A DNA stretch of 64,000 bases from Bdellovibrio sp. BCCA (GCF_037996825.1 NZ_JBBNAC010000001.1:1488001-1552000), one strand, 5' to 3'; shown: positions 1-10,273, numbered from the stretch's first letter. Made by a program: numbers and translations. The notes: generated by a model from the sequence alone, not told the origin.

Positions 1-1348
1 GCACAAGACGCTGAGCCACGACACCTTGAATGGATGTTGCGATCAAGAACGGCTCAACCCCGAAGTCAATCAAACGCGGGAAGGCACCGGCCGAGTCATT
101 CGTGTGCAGAGTCGAAAGAACCAAGTGACCCGTCAGGGACGCTTGAATCGCAAGTTCGGCTGTTTCCAAGTCACGAACCTCACCGACCATGATAATGTCA
201 GGGTCTTGACGAAGGAACGATCTTAATCCCGCCGCAAATGTTAAACCAATCTTGGAGTTCACTTGCACCTGGCCAATCCCGTGGATACGTTGCTCCACCG
301 GATCTTCAACAGTCAGAATATTCACATCGGGTTTATTTAGTTTTGAAAGAGCACCGTAAAGAGTCGTGGACTTACCAGAACCTGTTGGTCCCGTCACCAG
401 GAAGATCCCGTAACTGCGTGAAAGAAGATCATCCAAGCGTTCTAAGTTTTCAGTCGAGAATCCTAACTGTTGCAACTCAAGAACGATGCTTGATCTATCT
501 TGAATACGCATCACCAGGCGCTCGCCGTGGGCGGTCGGCACTGTGGAAAGACGGATATCGATATCTTTACCGCCGACTTTCAAAGGAATACGACCATCTT
601 GAGGCAAACGTTTTTCGGCGATATTTAAGTTCGCCATAACTTTGATACGGGACGTGATCGCGTTTTGTAGCTTCTTAGGTGGTTTAAAGACGTCGAACAA
701 AATACCGTCTGTACGGAAACGAACGACCATGTCTTTTTCATAAGGCTCAATATGAATATCAGATGCTTTTTCTTTGACGGCACGGAACAGAAGACTGTTC
801 ACCATCTTGATCACCGGCGCATCATCTTCGCCGGCTTCAAGAAGATCCACGATCGGATCATCCAAGTCGTAATCTTCGTCTTCGATTTCATCAAGGCCCG
901 AAAGATTCGCCGTGCTTTTTTCGTAAACTTTATTGATCGCATCCTGAACGCGGCTCGTAGTTGTAATCAAAGGGCGCACGCGTTTTCCGAAAAGAACTTT
1001 CAAATCGTCCAACGCTTTTAGATTCACCGGATTGCTCGTCAAAGCAATCAGGGTATCTGAATCTTCCTTATAGGGGAGGACGTTGTGTTGTTTTGCGTAG
1101 TTGATAGGAATGTCTCGGATCAAGTCGACGGCGATATCGCTGACAGGGATGTCGCGAATAAAATCCAGTCCCAATTCTTTGCAGAGATCGGCGACGACTT
1201 CATCCGCCGTGGAAAATTCTTTCGCAGCTAAAGCTTCGCCCACCGTGACGGGTCTCACCACGGAAGGATTGGCTAACACAGAACGCACTTGGTCCTGTGT
1301 TAGGGATGTTGCTTTAGTTAAGATCGTTTGAATATCCACGGAGGCCAT
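1..1348 (-). CDS. gspE: Type II secretion ATPase GspE (3' end cut by window)
   Basis: This is the cytoplasmic hexameric ATPase that drives pseudopilus assembly in type II secretion. Translation of the complement from the ATG at 1348 reads MASVDIQTILTKATSL and stays open to the window edge (449 codons). An N-terminal GspE domain is followed by the NTPase core, with Walker A GPTGSGKST near residue 320, an Asp box with VEDP, Walker B IIMVGEVRD and a His box LSTLHTND. The tetracysteine zinc region would lie just beyond the edge, so it cannot be checked. The start lies 5 bases past the gspD stop, so the two are co-transcribed. A PilB-type ATPase is the main alternative, but gspC-gspD upstream favours GspE. 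Confidence 0.93.
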   Translation of the reverse strand, partial: MASVDIQTILTKATSLTQDQVRSVLANPSVVRPVTVGEALAAKEFSTADEVVADLCKELGLDFIRDIPVSDIAVDLIRDIPINYAKQHNVLPYKEDSDTLIALTSNPVNLKALDDLKVLFGKRVRPLITTTSRVQDAINKVYEKSTANLSGLDEIEDEDYDLDDPIVDLLEAGEDDAPVIKMVNSLLFRAVKEKASDIHIEPYEKDMVVRFRTDGILFDVFKPPKKLQNAITSRIKVMANLNIAEKRLPQDGRIPLKVGGKDIDIRLSTVPTAHGERLVMRIQDRSSIVLELQQLGFSTENLERLDDLLSRSYGIFLVTGPTGSGKSTTLYGALSKLNKPDVNILTVEDPVEQRIHGIGQVQVNSKIGLTFAAGLRSFLRQDPDIIMVGEVRDLETAELAIQASLTGHLVLSTLHTNDSAGAFPRLIDFGVEPFLIATSIQGVVAQRLV

Positions 1349-1353
1349 TCTTA

Positions 1354-3648
1354 TTATTCCTCTTCAATAGCAGGGGCTGGAACATCGCTCGCAGTGCCCT
1401 GAGCGCGACGTTGAATTTCATCCATCTTTTTACCATAAGGATCCACGCCACCTTGAGATTTGATGAAATCAAGACGCTCGTCTAGTTTTTTCGATACGAT
1501 TTGGTTCGAATCAGCAGAACTTCTCACAATTCTCGGAGTCAAGAAGACCACCATGTTTGTTTTATCCTTCACAATCGTGCGGGATTTAAACAACCAACCC
1601 AAAATAGGGATGTCACCAAGAAGAGGAACTTTCGTCACGGATTCGATGTCTTGTTCTCTCATCAAGCCCCCCAGAATCGCCGTGTCGCCATTGTTTACGT
1701 TGATCACAGTTTTGATCGAACGTTTTGCCAAAGGCTGAGTGGAGTCTTGGAACGCTTTTGGAGTACTTGCTGTTGAAAGCTGAGAAACCTGTTGTTTGAT
1801 TTCCATACGAATTGCATTCGTCGTCGGGCTGATGAACGGTTTTAAGTTCAACTTGATCGTCGCATCTTCAAATATGGGAGTTTCGACAGTGGCCCCACTG
1901 GTTCCAGCGGTCGTTGCATTCTTACCGACGACAACTTTATCACCCACTTCGATTTCACCCTCTTGATTGTCCAAAGTCATAATTTGAGGAGTGGAGAGGA
2001 TGTTGGCTTTTTTCGCTGTCTTTAAAAAGTTGATGAAGCCCAAAAGATTTGGGATCTTCAAGCTTGTTTTGCTCACAGGATCTGTGACCTCGACAACTTT
2101 ACCTTCACCAAAACCAATCACGGCACCGTTTCCGCCTGTAGGACTTAACAAAGTATTCAAGTTATCGATACCGTTGAAGCCTACTTTACCGTAACCAGAG
2201 TCACCGTATTTGTAGTAACCGATACCCCAAGACGTTCCATCGTTGGCACTCATCTCCATGATGATCGCTTCAACAAAAACCTGATCGCGAGGAGTGTCGA
2301 TTTTATTTAAAAGATTCAAAACCACTTCGTAATCTTGTTTGCTGGCCGTGATGATCAAGCTGTTTGTCGTTTTATCGCCGACAATCTTAACATCGCCACC
2401 GAAGATCTCTTGCGGAGCCTGCATTTGGCCGCCGACACCGATAGGGGAAAGAATGCTGCCGCCTGTTTGCGGTTTTGGAGAAGCATCTTTCGTCACACCT
2501 TGAAGAGTTTGTGCCAATTTTTCTGCATCGCCGTTTTTTACGTGATAAACATAAACGCCGCCAGATTCTTCCGCGCGGATTTTGAAATCAAGTTGAGAGA
2601 TCAATTTTTTAACACGAACGATACCTGATTTATTTCCAACCACGATGATGGAGTTTGTTCTGTCATCGGGGATCGCCATAAAGAAGCTGGCCCCTTGTTG
2701 CGATGTCGCTCCCGCAGAACGAGAGAAACGAGGAACGCCCGCTGTGAATGTTCCTGGCGCGCCGCCTTGAGTTTTATTTCCTTTGTTAACAATTTTATCA
2801 ACGAGGTCCGCAAGATCTTTGGCCTTTGCGTACTTAATAGGAATAACTTCAAGTTGTTCTTCAAATCCCGGGACGTCCAACTGGCTGATGATTTTCATCA
2901 CGCGGTCAATGTTGGAACCGTAGTCAGAGATGATGATCGAGTTCGTTGGTTCATAGATATTCATTTCACCATCTTTAGACGGAAGAATACGAAGATCTCT
3001 GTTCACTTGCGCTGCTGAAATGTGCTTCAAGTGAATGATACGAGTGATCATTTGATCTGAGTTTGGATAATAAGCGCCAGAGAAAGTCTCAATGTTATCA
3101 CGTTGAGCATTTCTTGCCGACTTCACTTTTAAGAAGCTGCCTGAAGGAACCACGGTGAAACCGTTGATCGCAAGGGCAGAAAGGAAAGCTTTATAGGCTT
3201 CCGCAACAGTGATTTTAGATGGTGCGATGATTGTGATCTTCCCGCGCACACCTGGATCAATGATAAAGTTTTTTCCTGTCAACTCACTGATCGCTTTGAT
3301 GATGTCCGTGATTTCCACGTTCGGGAAGTCGAAAGACTCAATCGTCTCAGGAAAGTTTTTGCTATTGATATCTTCAATCGGAGCTTTAGCAAATTTCTCT
3401 TTCGCACTTTTGTTCATGACTTCGTTGCCACCAGCAGGGCCTTTGTGATTCGAACCACTGTTAGAACCAGGCGTTGCTGAAGGACCTGAAGAGAATGAAT
3501 CGCTCGGATTTGGAAGTCCGCCGCCAGAATCGCCAAAATCCGGTGGTGGAGGAGGAGGTGGAAAGTCCTCAAACTGTGCATTCGCTGCGGGGCCCACCAA
3601 TTGGGCTGTCATCAATGAAGCAATTCCTATGCTGACGGTTTTTTTCAT
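1354..3648 (-). CDS. gspD: Type II secretion outer-membrane secretin GspD
   Basis: This protein (764 aa) forms the outer-membrane channel of the type II secretion system. Residues 1-24 are a signal peptide ending ANAQ, followed by an unusual linker with a run of seven prolines and a Gly/Ser/Asn-rich stretch to about residue 85. An N0 domain (FPNVEITDIIKAISELTGKN) and repeated N1-N3 modules follow. The C-terminal secretin domain carries the signature VPLLGDIPILGWLF near residue 670. The start has an upstream GGAGAGGG ribosome-binding site. It sits 25 bases after gspC and 5 bases before gspE. The proline-rich mature N terminus is longer than in typical GspD; its role is unknown. Confidence 0.95.
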   Translation of the reverse strand: MKKTVSIGIASLMTAQLVGPAANAQFEDFPPPPPPPDFGDSGGGLPNPSDSFSSGPSATPGSNSGSNHKGPAGGNEVMNKSAKEKFAKAPIEDINSKNFPETIESFDFPNVEITDIIKAISELTGKNFIIDPGVRGKITIIAPSKITVAEAYKAFLSALAINGFTVVPSGSFLKVKSARNAQRDNIETFSGAYYPNSDQMITRIIHLKHISAAQVNRDLRILPSKDGEMNIYEPTNSIIISDYGSNIDRVMKIISQLDVPGFEEQLEVIPIKYAKAKDLADLVDKIVNKGNKTQGGAPGTFTAGVPRFSRSAGATSQQGASFFMAIPDDRTNSIIVVGNKSGIVRVKKLISQLDFKIRAEESGGVYVYHVKNGDAEKLAQTLQGVTKDASPKPQTGGSILSPIGVGGQMQAPQEIFGGDVKIVGDKTTNSLIITASKQDYEVVLNLLNKIDTPRDQVFVEAIIMEMSANDGTSWGIGYYKYGDSGYGKVGFNGIDNLNTLLSPTGGNGAVIGFGEGKVVEVTDPVSKTSLKIPNLLGFINFLKTAKKANILSTPQIMTLDNQEGEIEVGDKVVVGKNATTAGTSGATVETPIFEDATIKLNLKPFISPTTNAIRMEIKQQVSQLSTASTPKAFQDSTQPLAKRSIKTVINVNNGDTAILGGLMREQDIESVTKVPLLGDIPILGWLFKSRTIVKDKTNMVVFLTPRIVRSSADSNQIVSKKLDERLDFIKSQGGVDPYGKKMDEIQRRAQGTASDVPAPAIEEE

Positions 3649-3673
3649 TTTCCCTCTCCTCTGTCCTTGAGGA

Positions 3674-4591
3674 TTATTGAATATTATAAGTCATAGTTTC
3701 GTTTTTGCCGTTTCTCTCAACCTGCAAAGTCACCTTTGGTGAATTTTTGAGAGTGTTGTACAGCTCCATCGCTTTCGCGGGGCTATCGACCGGAGTTCCA
3801 TCGACAGATTTAATCACGTCCATGCGTTGCAAACCGAGTTGTTCATAAATACTTCCTGGTTGCATATCAAGAAGGCGGAAGCCATTGATATTTCCAGTTC
3901 CAGGTTCGCGGTTAGGAACGGCGCGGGCTTGCATCAAAATACTGGAAAGATCATTCGTGTATTTCAAAAGATCCGCACGCTTGATGGTGAAATTGTTTTC
4001 GCCTGTTTTCATCACTTCGCGACCCGTACCGCCACCCATCGGGCGAGCTCCGCCGAACGCCACTTTATTACCTTCTTTTTTCATTTCAATGTACTCAAGA
4101 CGGTTGGAGTTCAGATTGCGGAAAATCACTTTTTGGCGTTCTACTTTTAGGATGGAAGCCATGCCTTCAATTTCTTTTCCGGGACTGTAAGAAACAACTT
4201 GGTTTTTGCCACGAACTTCAATAGCGGCAATGGATTTTTCAGGATTGGAGTGCACCAAAGTTCCGATCAAATTGAGTGGCAATTGTGAAGGCACAGGTTC
4301 GTCTTCTTTTTGTGCTTCAGCACCTTTGGTTTTGTCCACCAAGGCATCAGGAATTTGTCCGTTGGAAGCAAACATATTGCGACTTGTGATGCTGTTGTAA
4401 GCACCACGACTAACACTGGAATCAATCTGTGCAGATTTTGGGTGCGATGGGGGAGCAGACTGGGGAAGCATGCGATCTCTGTAAGCCAAGATGGCTAAGT
4501 CAGCAATGCAGTAACCAACAAACACAAAGAGAATGTAGGCGTACCATCTTTCAAATGGAGGGCGTTGATTCTTCGGGTTACGTGAAATCAC
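3674..4591 (-). CDS. gspC: Type II secretion inner-membrane protein GspC with PDZ domain
   Basis: GspC (305 aa) links the inner-membrane platform to the secretin and helps select substrates. It has a short basic N terminus, one transmembrane helix at about residues 17-36, a periplasmic homology region at about 65-175 (containing LNLIGTLVHSNPEKSIAAIEV) and a C-terminal PDZ domain at about 215-305 (GFRLLDMQPGSIYEQLGLQRMDVI). The start is GTG at 4591, with AAAGG upstream on the coding strand; that site lies at the end of a tandem 16-bp duplication. It is the first gene of the minus-strand run gspC-gspD-gspE that continues out of the window. Confidence 0.9.
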   Translation of the reverse strand: MISRNPKNQRPPFERWYAYILFVFVGYCIADLAILAYRDRMLPQSAPPSHPKSAQIDSSVSRGAYNSITSRNMFASNGQIPDALVDKTKGAEAQKEDEPVPSQLPLNLIGTLVHSNPEKSIAAIEVRGKNQVVSYSPGKEIEGMASILKVERQKVIFRNLNSNRLEYIEMKKEGNKVAFGGARPMGGGTGREVMKTGENNFTIKRADLLKYTNDLSSILMQARAVPNREPGTGNINGFRLLDMQPGSIYEQLGLQRMDVIKSVDGTPVDSPAKAMELYNTLKNSPKVTLQVERNGKNETMTYNIQ

Positions 4592-4602
4592 AGTTGTACA
4601 AT

Positions 4603-4634
4603 CCTTTGTCTAATGATCCCTTTGTCTAATGATC
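4603..4634. repeat. Perfect tandem duplication of 16 bp in the gspC leader
   Basis: The 16-mer CCTTTGTCTAATGATC occurs twice head to tail, at 4603-4618 and 4619-4634, with no mismatch. It lies 12-43 bases upstream of the gspC GTG. On the gspC coding strand each copy ends in AAAGG, so the nearer copy also supplies the likely ribosome-binding site. Confidence 0.9.
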
Positions 4635-4766
4635 GGCCTAGTCCTTGGGCCTCTCACAATCCTATCAAAAAGGCGGGGGATCGGCACTAAAAAATACAAG
4701 CTGGACCATGGTCTTGATTGTTTAAATTTCTACACACATTCTCAAAAGTTAAGTCATGATAGAAGT

Positions 4767-5336
4767 ATGAGAATTCTCTACTTCACGGATGGAGCAGGAA
4801 TTGATCTTCTGGGGATTCGCGAATCTCTTTTGAGAATACCAGAAGTACTCACCTCCCTTCGTCGCGGCCAGGAATCGGCCCGCTACGTTGATTTGATGCA
4901 GGTGATGTCGTTGCCGGACGAAGATTTTCGTCTGGTCCCTAGCGTATTGCGCAACTTCTTAATTAATTTAGTGCAAAGAGGTCTTCATCAACGTTGGATC
5001 AATCGCGATCATCGTGCGGATTTAATTCTTCGTCGAATCAATTACCGGTCTTTTGCCGACATCAAAGATGAAGTTCTCAATTTCATACGTGGAAAAACAG
5101 AAGGGAAGGCTGTTGCCACTCAAGACCTTCATCTTTTGCATTTTTTAAGTCGCGTGGAAATCACCATCATTGGTCCAGGGTATGACGAAATCGAGATTTG
5201 GCTTCGCCGCGAAATCTCAACGAAAACGGACATTAAGGTCTTAATTAAGGACGTTATTGCTTCGGATCCTCAATTGGATTGGTTCTGGCCACAAGTGCGG
5301 GAAACTTTCACATCTGGTGAAAATCCTCTCATATAA
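4767..5336 (+). CDS. Conserved-looking cytoplasmic protein of unknown function
   Basis: This 189-residue protein has no signal peptide and no membrane segment. The frame is open from 4629, but the first 46 residues lie in the gspC promoter and look non-coding, so the ATG at 4767 (MRILYFTDGAGIDLLG) is preferred. The ribosome-binding site is weak. The sequence is rich in Arg, Leu and Ile, with a middle section of the type QRGLHQRWINRDHRADLILR and an acidic, tryptophan-containing C terminus. I do not recognise a family. It is divergent from gspC and followed by a chemoreceptor with about 70 bases between, so its own promoter probably lies in 4592-4766. Confidence 0.6.
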   Translation: MRILYFTDGAGIDLLGIRESLLRIPEVLTSLRRGQESARYVDLMQVMSLPDEDFRLVPSVLRNFLINLVQRGLHQRWINRDHRADLILRRINYRSFADIKDEVLNFIRGKTEGKAVATQDLHLLHFLSRVEITIIGPGYDEIEIWLRREISTKTDIKVLIKDVIASDPQLDWFWPQVRETFTSGENPLI

Positions 5337-5408
5337 ACAAGAATTACTGCTTTACATTTTTGTTAGGAAACCGAAGAGTCCTCCAACTTAAAACTCGAGG
5401 TTTCTTCC

Positions 5409-6887
5409 ATGAATGTGTTCGCAAAAGTTCGTCTTTTTAATTTTTTCTCTGTCGGTTTGGTTCTGGCTTTGTACGTGTGTATCGGAACGGCTTTTTACTA
5501 CGAAAAAGAGCTGAACAAAGCCCATGAATCCAAGTTCGTTTCGATGAAACTTGCGCAAGAGCTCAGAGATGGCTCTGCCAATTTGACTCGCACGGCGCGA
5601 ACTTTCGTTGTGACGGGTGATTCTCAATACGAAAAAGAATATTTCGATATTATTGCTGTCAGAAACGGAGAGAAAGTTCGTCCTGACGGTCGCAAAATCG
5701 CGTTGAAAGAATTAATGAAGGAAGCTGGCTTTACAGCAGAAGAGTTTGCTCTTTTGGAAGAAGCTGAAAAAAGATCCAACGCTCTTGTGGCAACAGAAAC
5801 CGTGGCGATGAATGCGGCGAAAGGTCTTTTCCAGGATGACACTGGGAAATTCACAGTGAAAAAAGATCCAGATTTGAATATGGCAAGAAAGCTGATGCAT
5901 GATGAAGCCTATCACAAATTCATCGCAACGATCGGTGAGCCTATCAATGAATTCGAAAAATCTTTAGAGGCTCGTACTCGTGGTGCGGTTGAAGCCGCGA
6001 TGGTTTACGCTCAGTGGGCATTAGGCAGTGTCGCTGTGATGATCATCGGTCTTTCGCTGACAATGTTAATGGCATCAAATGCATTGAAACAAGGGATCCG
6101 TTTGCAAACAGAAGCTTTGGCGGCAGCGTACTCACAAATCCGCAATCTTGTGGCAAATTTGACGGGTTCAAGCTCAGCCCTTTCTGCAGCATCAACGGAA
6201 TCTGCGGCTTCTCTGGAAGAAACAGTGGCGTCTCTTGAAGAGCTTTCAAGCATGATCAAACTCAATGCCGATAACGCTAAACTGGCTTCTGAACTTTCAC
6301 AAGTTTCCAAAGGTTCTGCGGAGGAAGGTTCTCGTGAGATCGCAAGTCTTATGACTTCTATGCAAGACATCGTAAAATCTTCTAAGAAAATTGAAGATAT
6401 CATCACCGTGATTGATGATATAGCATTCCAAACAAATCTTTTGGCTCTTAACGCAGCGGTGGAAGCGGCTCGCGCGGGTGAACAAGGTAAAGGTTTTGCG
6501 GTGGTTGCTGACGCCGTTCGTGCCTTGGCGCAAAGAAGTGCCACTTCAGCAAAAGAAATTTCTGATTTGATTTCTGAAAGTGTCACGCAAATCGAACAGG
6601 GACAAAAAGTAGCTGATTCTAGTTATGAAGTTCTTAAAAAGATCGTAGATTCAGTCAATAAAGTGGCAGGCCTTAATAATGAAATCGCAACAGCCAGTGT
6701 GGAACAAAGCACAGGTGTATCACAAATCACTCAGGCGATGAATCAATTGGATCAGGCAACCCAAACGAACGCCGCTTCTTCAGAGACAATCTCTGAAGCC
6801 GCTTCAAGCTTGAATGACTCTACAGAAGGTTTGACAACGACGATTGGAAACCTTGAGAATTTGACGGGTATTAAAAAAGCCGCTTAA
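5409..6887 (+). CDS. Methyl-accepting chemotaxis protein
   Basis: This is a transmembrane chemoreceptor (492 aa) signalling to CheA/CheW. A first membrane helix at about residues 11-30 is followed by a periplasmic sensor region of about 170 residues, largely helical (four-helix-bundle type). A second membrane helix is at about 201-222. No clear HAMP domain is seen. The cytoplasmic signalling domain has the hairpin tip [20 protein letters not shown], followed by [15 protein letters not shown], which is diagnostic. Methylation-helix glutamates and alanines flank it ([20 protein letters not shown]). There is no terminal CheR-tethering pentapeptide; the protein ends GIKKAA. Its ligand cannot be inferred. 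It converges with the next gene, sharing a TTAA at the stops. Confidence 0.94.
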   Translation: MNVFAKVRLFNFFSVGLVLALYVCIGTAFYYEKELNKAHESKFVSMKLAQELRDGSANLTRTARTFVVTGDSQYEKEYFDIIAVRNGEKVRPDGRKIALKELMKEAGFTAEEFALLEEAEKRSNALVATETVAMNAAKGLFQDDTGKFTVKKDPDLNMARKLMHDEAYHKFIATIGEPINEFEKSLEARTRGAVEAAMVYAQWALGSVAVMIIGLSLTMLMASNALKQGIRLQTEALAAAYSQIRNLVANLTGSSSALSAASTESAASLEETVASLEELSSMIKLNADNAKLASELSQVSKGSAEEGSREIASLMTSMQDIVKSSKKIEDIITVIDDIAFQTNLLALNAAVEAARAGEQGKGFAVVADAVRALAQRSATSAKEISDLISESVTQIEQGQKVADSSYEVLKKIVDSVNKVAGLNNEIATASVEQSTGVSQITQAMNQLDQATQTNAASSETISEAASSLNDSTEGLTTTIGNLENLTGIKKAA

Positions 6888-8371
6888 TTGCAGGATTCGT
6901 TCATCGAACTTCGACCTTGTGGGTAAGGCTTACAGACGCTGGCCGCGAATTTCGCGCCAGCCATGTGCTGAGACACTGTCCAATCAAAGTCAATTTCCCA
7001 ACTGCTGATCGTGCCCAAAGCTTTGCGGCACGATTCTACAGACAGGCCACTGCCGCAAATATTCAGCGGCACTTCGGCTTGTGACACCAACCATTTCATA
7101 AACGGATGCGGACCAAAAAGTTGTGAGCGAGAGCAAGGAAGACTGATCCCTGCAATTTCTCCGCTGACATGCCATGCGGCGTAGAGACCGCTAGCAATCA
7201 TGTTGTCCATGTATTTTTCAATAAGTCCTTTAGCGCGATCTTCAAGGCGTTGAATTGAAAGATCAAACGGAGCACCGACGGTTTGCAAAAGTTCACAAAG
7301 AGCATCGTCTTTGTATTTTTGTGAAAGACATGTTTTGTTGCGACCGTACTCCAAAGCTTTCGCCATAACGGCGTCTTCAAATCGATAACTCGCGGGACGT
7401 TTGCGGATTTCAGGATGTCTTTGTAATTTCCAAAAAAGGCTCGCAGGAACCTCAATATTTTGACAAAGACGGATGCCACGATAAAGACTTGCCGCCAGGG
7501 ATTCTACACGCACTGCCAAAAAGGGAGAAAGTCCCGCTTCAATCATCTGACAAGTCATGAAAGCTGCACCTAAAACATGATAGTTTTTAGAAGCAATTTG
7601 AAGGGAAGTTTTTCCGGGATATTGAACTTTAAGGATTCTCTTTTTTAAGGCGTCCTCAATGTCATCTTTTCGCCCCAAAGAACCAGAAATAAAAAAATCG
7701 GAAGTTAAAGGAGGGCATGGTGAATCTTGAGCACCGTCCTCGCTAGCTAAGAAAAGAGCTTCATGATTAAAACCTGCATTAGCAAGTTTGCTTTCGACTT
7801 GTGAGTTTGCAAAGTTCCCTTGTTTGGTGTCGTCATGTCCGCACATGCCAATTAAAGTGAGCGCTAAATTTGGATTGCCGTTAGCATACTTTAAAGCTTT
7901 GTTGTAAAGCCAACCTTCGGGAAGATCTTTGCGAGTGTTGCCGGATTTATCCCCTAAAGAGGGACGGCTGTTGCGTTTCTCCTCGGGATTTGTTTTTTGC
8001 GAAATTTTTGTTGTCGAACGAACGTCATGATAAAAACGCAATGCCTTTTCTGCAAAGCAAGCATTATTTTTAAAGTGATATTCAAAGAAGTGGGCAACGC
8101 CGGTATTGTTGATCGCAACATCGTTATCACTTGTATAAGCTTGAGGATTTAAAATCTGGTAATAGCGTAAAAGACCATTTTTAGTTCCTGAATCCGGAAG
8201 AGTCTCAATCAAAGTGCGCGCAATACGGTCTGCTGAAGAGATGTTATTGCTGTCCGTGGGACCCACGTTAAGAACATCTTGCGCAGGTGCAGAAAAAGCC
8301 CATAGAAAACTGGCTCCGCAGAGGAGTTTTGCAATATGTTTCAAAGTGAGACGGCTCTTAAGAGTTTTCAT
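6884..8371 (-). CDS. Secreted protein of unknown function
   Basis: This protein (495 aa from the ATG at 8371) starts [26 protein letters not shown] and has a signal peptide cleaved near APAQD, so it is exported. An upstream TTG at 8389 is in frame but less likely. The mature part contains at least ten cysteines spread along its length (for example [40 protein letters not shown]). That suits a periplasmic or secreted disulphide-bonded protein. The helical middle and the [20 protein letters not shown] segment recall enzymes, but no catalytic motif of a known family is evident. It is monocistronic and convergent with the chemoreceptor gene, the two stop codons sharing TTAA at 6884-6887. Confidence 0.65.
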   Translation of the reverse strand: MKTLKSRLTLKHIAKLLCGASFLWAFSAPAQDVLNVGPTDSNNISSADRIARTLIETLPDSGTKNGLLRYYQILNPQAYTSDNDVAINNTGVAHFFEYHFKNNACFAEKALRFYHDVRSTTKISQKTNPEEKRNSRPSLGDKSGNTRKDLPEGWLYNKALKYANGNPNLALTLIGMCGHDDTKQGNFANSQVESKLANAGFNHEALFLASEDGAQDSPCPPLTSDFFISGSLGRKDDIEDALKKRILKVQYPGKTSLQIASKNYHVLGAAFMTCQMIEAGLSPFLAVRVESLAASLYRGIRLCQNIEVPASLFWKLQRHPEIRKRPASYRFEDAVMAKALEYGRNKTCLSQKYKDDALCELLQTVGAPFDLSIQRLEDRAKGLIEKYMDNMIASGLYAAWHVSGEIAGISLPCSRSQLFGPHPFMKWLVSQAEVPLNICGSGLSVESCRKALGTISSWEIDFDWTVSQHMAGAKFAASVCKPYPQGRSSMNESCN

Positions 8372-8465
8372 CACAGTCAAAAACAGCAAAACCAGGGCCT
8401 GTATAGGCTCTTTCCTGGAGGATTTGACTTAAAGAAACTGCTTAAGGTGCCAAAAAATGTGCGTA

Positions 8466-9596
8466 CTACAGGGCGAAGAACGGTTCCATTTCAATGGGTT
8501 TTTCGTTCCCAGGATGTAAAAATTTAGGCGGTTCCTGATCGGGAGCTAAAAGCACGTAAACCCCAAAAGGCATCTTCGCACCGATCCAATTTTGCGGGCG
8601 GCGATAGATGTATTCGGAGCGGATTTGATTGTAGACTAAAAATTCATTATCGCGAGCTTCGTCATAGGCCTTCCAAAGAAGGCTTTCAAAAATATCTCCG
8701 TTATCGGCAAATAAGAAATTCAAATATTTAAAATTAAATCCCGCTTCGATCTTCAAGCGAGAATAAGGTTTGGTCAGCGTTCTTGTCCAACCCAACATCT
8801 TTCCAAACTTTAAAAACTGACGGAAGTTGTGTGCACGCAGAGAATATTCCATCGGAATAAAATCTTGAATGCCACCTGAAGACCACGGAGCCGCACAGCC
8901 CACGATGTTGTCATCTTTATCAAACGCAATCAGAAAGTCCTCAAGCTTTAAGCCCTTCCAGCGATCGAGTTTATCGTGAAAGCTCTGAGCGTCCCAAACG
9001 GTGGAAAGATCCTTTTGTCGAGATTTTTGAATAATATAATAAATCAAAGCGTCGACGTTGTTTTCATTCCCACGGCGGATGCGCAAGTGTGGCAATGGAT
9101 TTTGTGCCCAAGGAAGCCGTCCATGCACAGACACCATATTGAATCTTCGGAAAAGATAATAGTGCGGCAAAGGGCGCTTCATCGTACGCGGACGTACAAA
9201 AGCATTCATCGCTTGCACTTCGCTCATGCTTAAAACGGAAAACAAATGTTTACAGCCAAAGGTGTGAAACACTTCTTCCATCACAGGTAAAAAGTGTTGA
9301 GACCATTGTAAAATCGCACGGCGATTTGAAGAAATACGCAGATCGCGACCGAAAGCGACAGGACGAACTTTATTGTCTAAAAGCACATCGCGCATCACGA
9401 AACTCGCGACACCTTCGATCTTGTTTTCATCGTCTTTGAGTTGATAAGTCAGGTGGCGATCGGATTGAATCGAGTAGGGAGCAAAAAAATCTCCATCTCG
9501 ATCAATCTTCATCTCGACCAGTCCGCGCAGAGGAAAGCCTTTGTAAAATTCAACCAGCGCCTTAGAGTCTTCCGGTTTTGCGATCTCTAACTTCAT
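8466..9596 (-). CDS. GNAT-like N-acetyltransferase (two-domain)
   Basis: This 376-residue protein begins at the ATG at 9596 (MKLEIAKPEDSKALVEFYKG), which overlaps the stop of the upstream cobalamin adenosyltransferase as TAATG. The longer frame would run back into that gene. The N-terminal opening and the segment IEGVASFVMRDVLLDNKVRPVAFGRDLRI resemble the GNAT acetyltransferase fold. A second section from about residue 175 (LRIRRGNENNVDALIYYII) looks like the start of another GNAT-type domain. No clear acetyl-CoA loop (Q/RxxGxG/A) is visible, so activity is uncertain. No substrate can be inferred. Translation is coupled to the adenosyltransferase gene, but a functional link is only inferred. 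Confidence 0.6.
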   Translation of the reverse strand: MKLEIAKPEDSKALVEFYKGFPLRGLVEMKIDRDGDFFAPYSIQSDRHLTYQLKDDENKIEGVASFVMRDVLLDNKVRPVAFGRDLRISSNRRAILQWSQHFLPVMEEVFHTFGCKHLFSVLSMSEVQAMNAFVRPRTMKRPLPHYYLFRRFNMVSVHGRLPWAQNPLPHLRIRRGNENNVDALIYYIIQKSRQKDLSTVWDAQSFHDKLDRWKGLKLEDFLIAFDKDDNIVGCAAPWSSGGIQDFIPMEYSLRAHNFRQFLKFGKMLGWTRTLTKPYSRLKIEAGFNFKYLNFLFADNGDIFESLLWKAYDEARDNEFLVYNQIRSEYIYRRPQNWIGAKMPFGVYVLLAPDQEPPKFLHPGNEKPIEMEPFFAL

Positions 9597-10171
9597 TAAG
9601 TCTTCTTCCAAAGAACATCGCCGTGTCCTGTTTTCATATTGGCCCAACGAGCCGCTACGAAAAGATAATCACTCAAACGATTTAGATATTGAAGAGGCAT
9701 CATATAGCGGTCATCTTTCACCGCGATTTCCGCCGAACGACGCTCACTGCGACGGCAGGATGTGCGAGCCACGTGTAAAGCCGCAGCGACAGGATGACCC
9801 GCTGGCAAAATAAAATTGCGAAGCTCAGGAAGTTGTACGGTCAATTCGTCAATTTGCACTTCTAAAAAACGAATCTGCTCTTCCGTGATCGGTGGAAGCA
9901 TTTTTAAAACTTCATCTTTCTCCGTGGCCAAAAGACTTCCGATATTAAAAAGCTCATTTTGTACTTTTTCAAGAGGGGCGTCTAAAGACTTCAATTCAGC
10001 AACAGATGACAAAGCCGCACGGACAACACCAAGAGAACTATTGAGTTCATCGACAGTCCCATAAGCTTCCACGCGAGGGTTGAATTTTTCGACACAAGAC
10101 CCGTCCACCAAACGTGTCGTTCCTTTGTCACCTGTCCGCGTATAAATTTTTGCTTTGGGAGCATTCGTCAT
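9596..10171 (-). CDS. PduO-type ATP:cob(I)alamin adenosyltransferase
   Basis: This enzyme (191 aa) transfers the adenosyl group of ATP to cob(I)alamin to make coenzyme B12. The N-terminal ATP-binding signature TRTGDKGTTRLVDG is at residues 11-24. AYGTVDELNSSLG follows, and the characteristic helix ILPAGHPVAAALHVARTSCRRSERR carries the conserved Arg/Glu residues near 130-150. Length fits the family. Two in-frame ATGs exist, 10177 and 10171; AAAGGA is spaced 8 bases from the second but only 3 from the first, so 10171 is chosen. It presumably supplies a B12-dependent enzyme encoded elsewhere. The downstream acetyltransferase-like gene starts within its stop codon. Confidence 0.92.
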   Translation of the reverse strand: MTNAPKAKIYTRTGDKGTTRLVDGSCVEKFNPRVEAYGTVDELNSSLGVVRAALSSVAELKSLDAPLEKVQNELFNIGSLLATEKDEVLKMLPPITEEQIRFLEVQIDELTVQLPELRNFILPAGHPVAAALHVARTSCRRSERRSAEIAVKDDRYMMPLQYLNRLSDYLFVAARWANMKTGHGDVLWKKT

Positions 10172-10273
10172 AAGCATTATCCTTTACTAAATTCTTGCTT
10201 TTTCCCTGTAAGAGGTCAAGGGTGAATGGGCGGTAGCCCGCAGAGCGAAGCTGAAGCAGTACCGGAGGATATT

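Noticed and set aside
26-639. Plus-strand open frames in the first kilobase
   Set aside because: They are antisense shadows of gspE, which is clearly read on the minus strand with Walker motifs.
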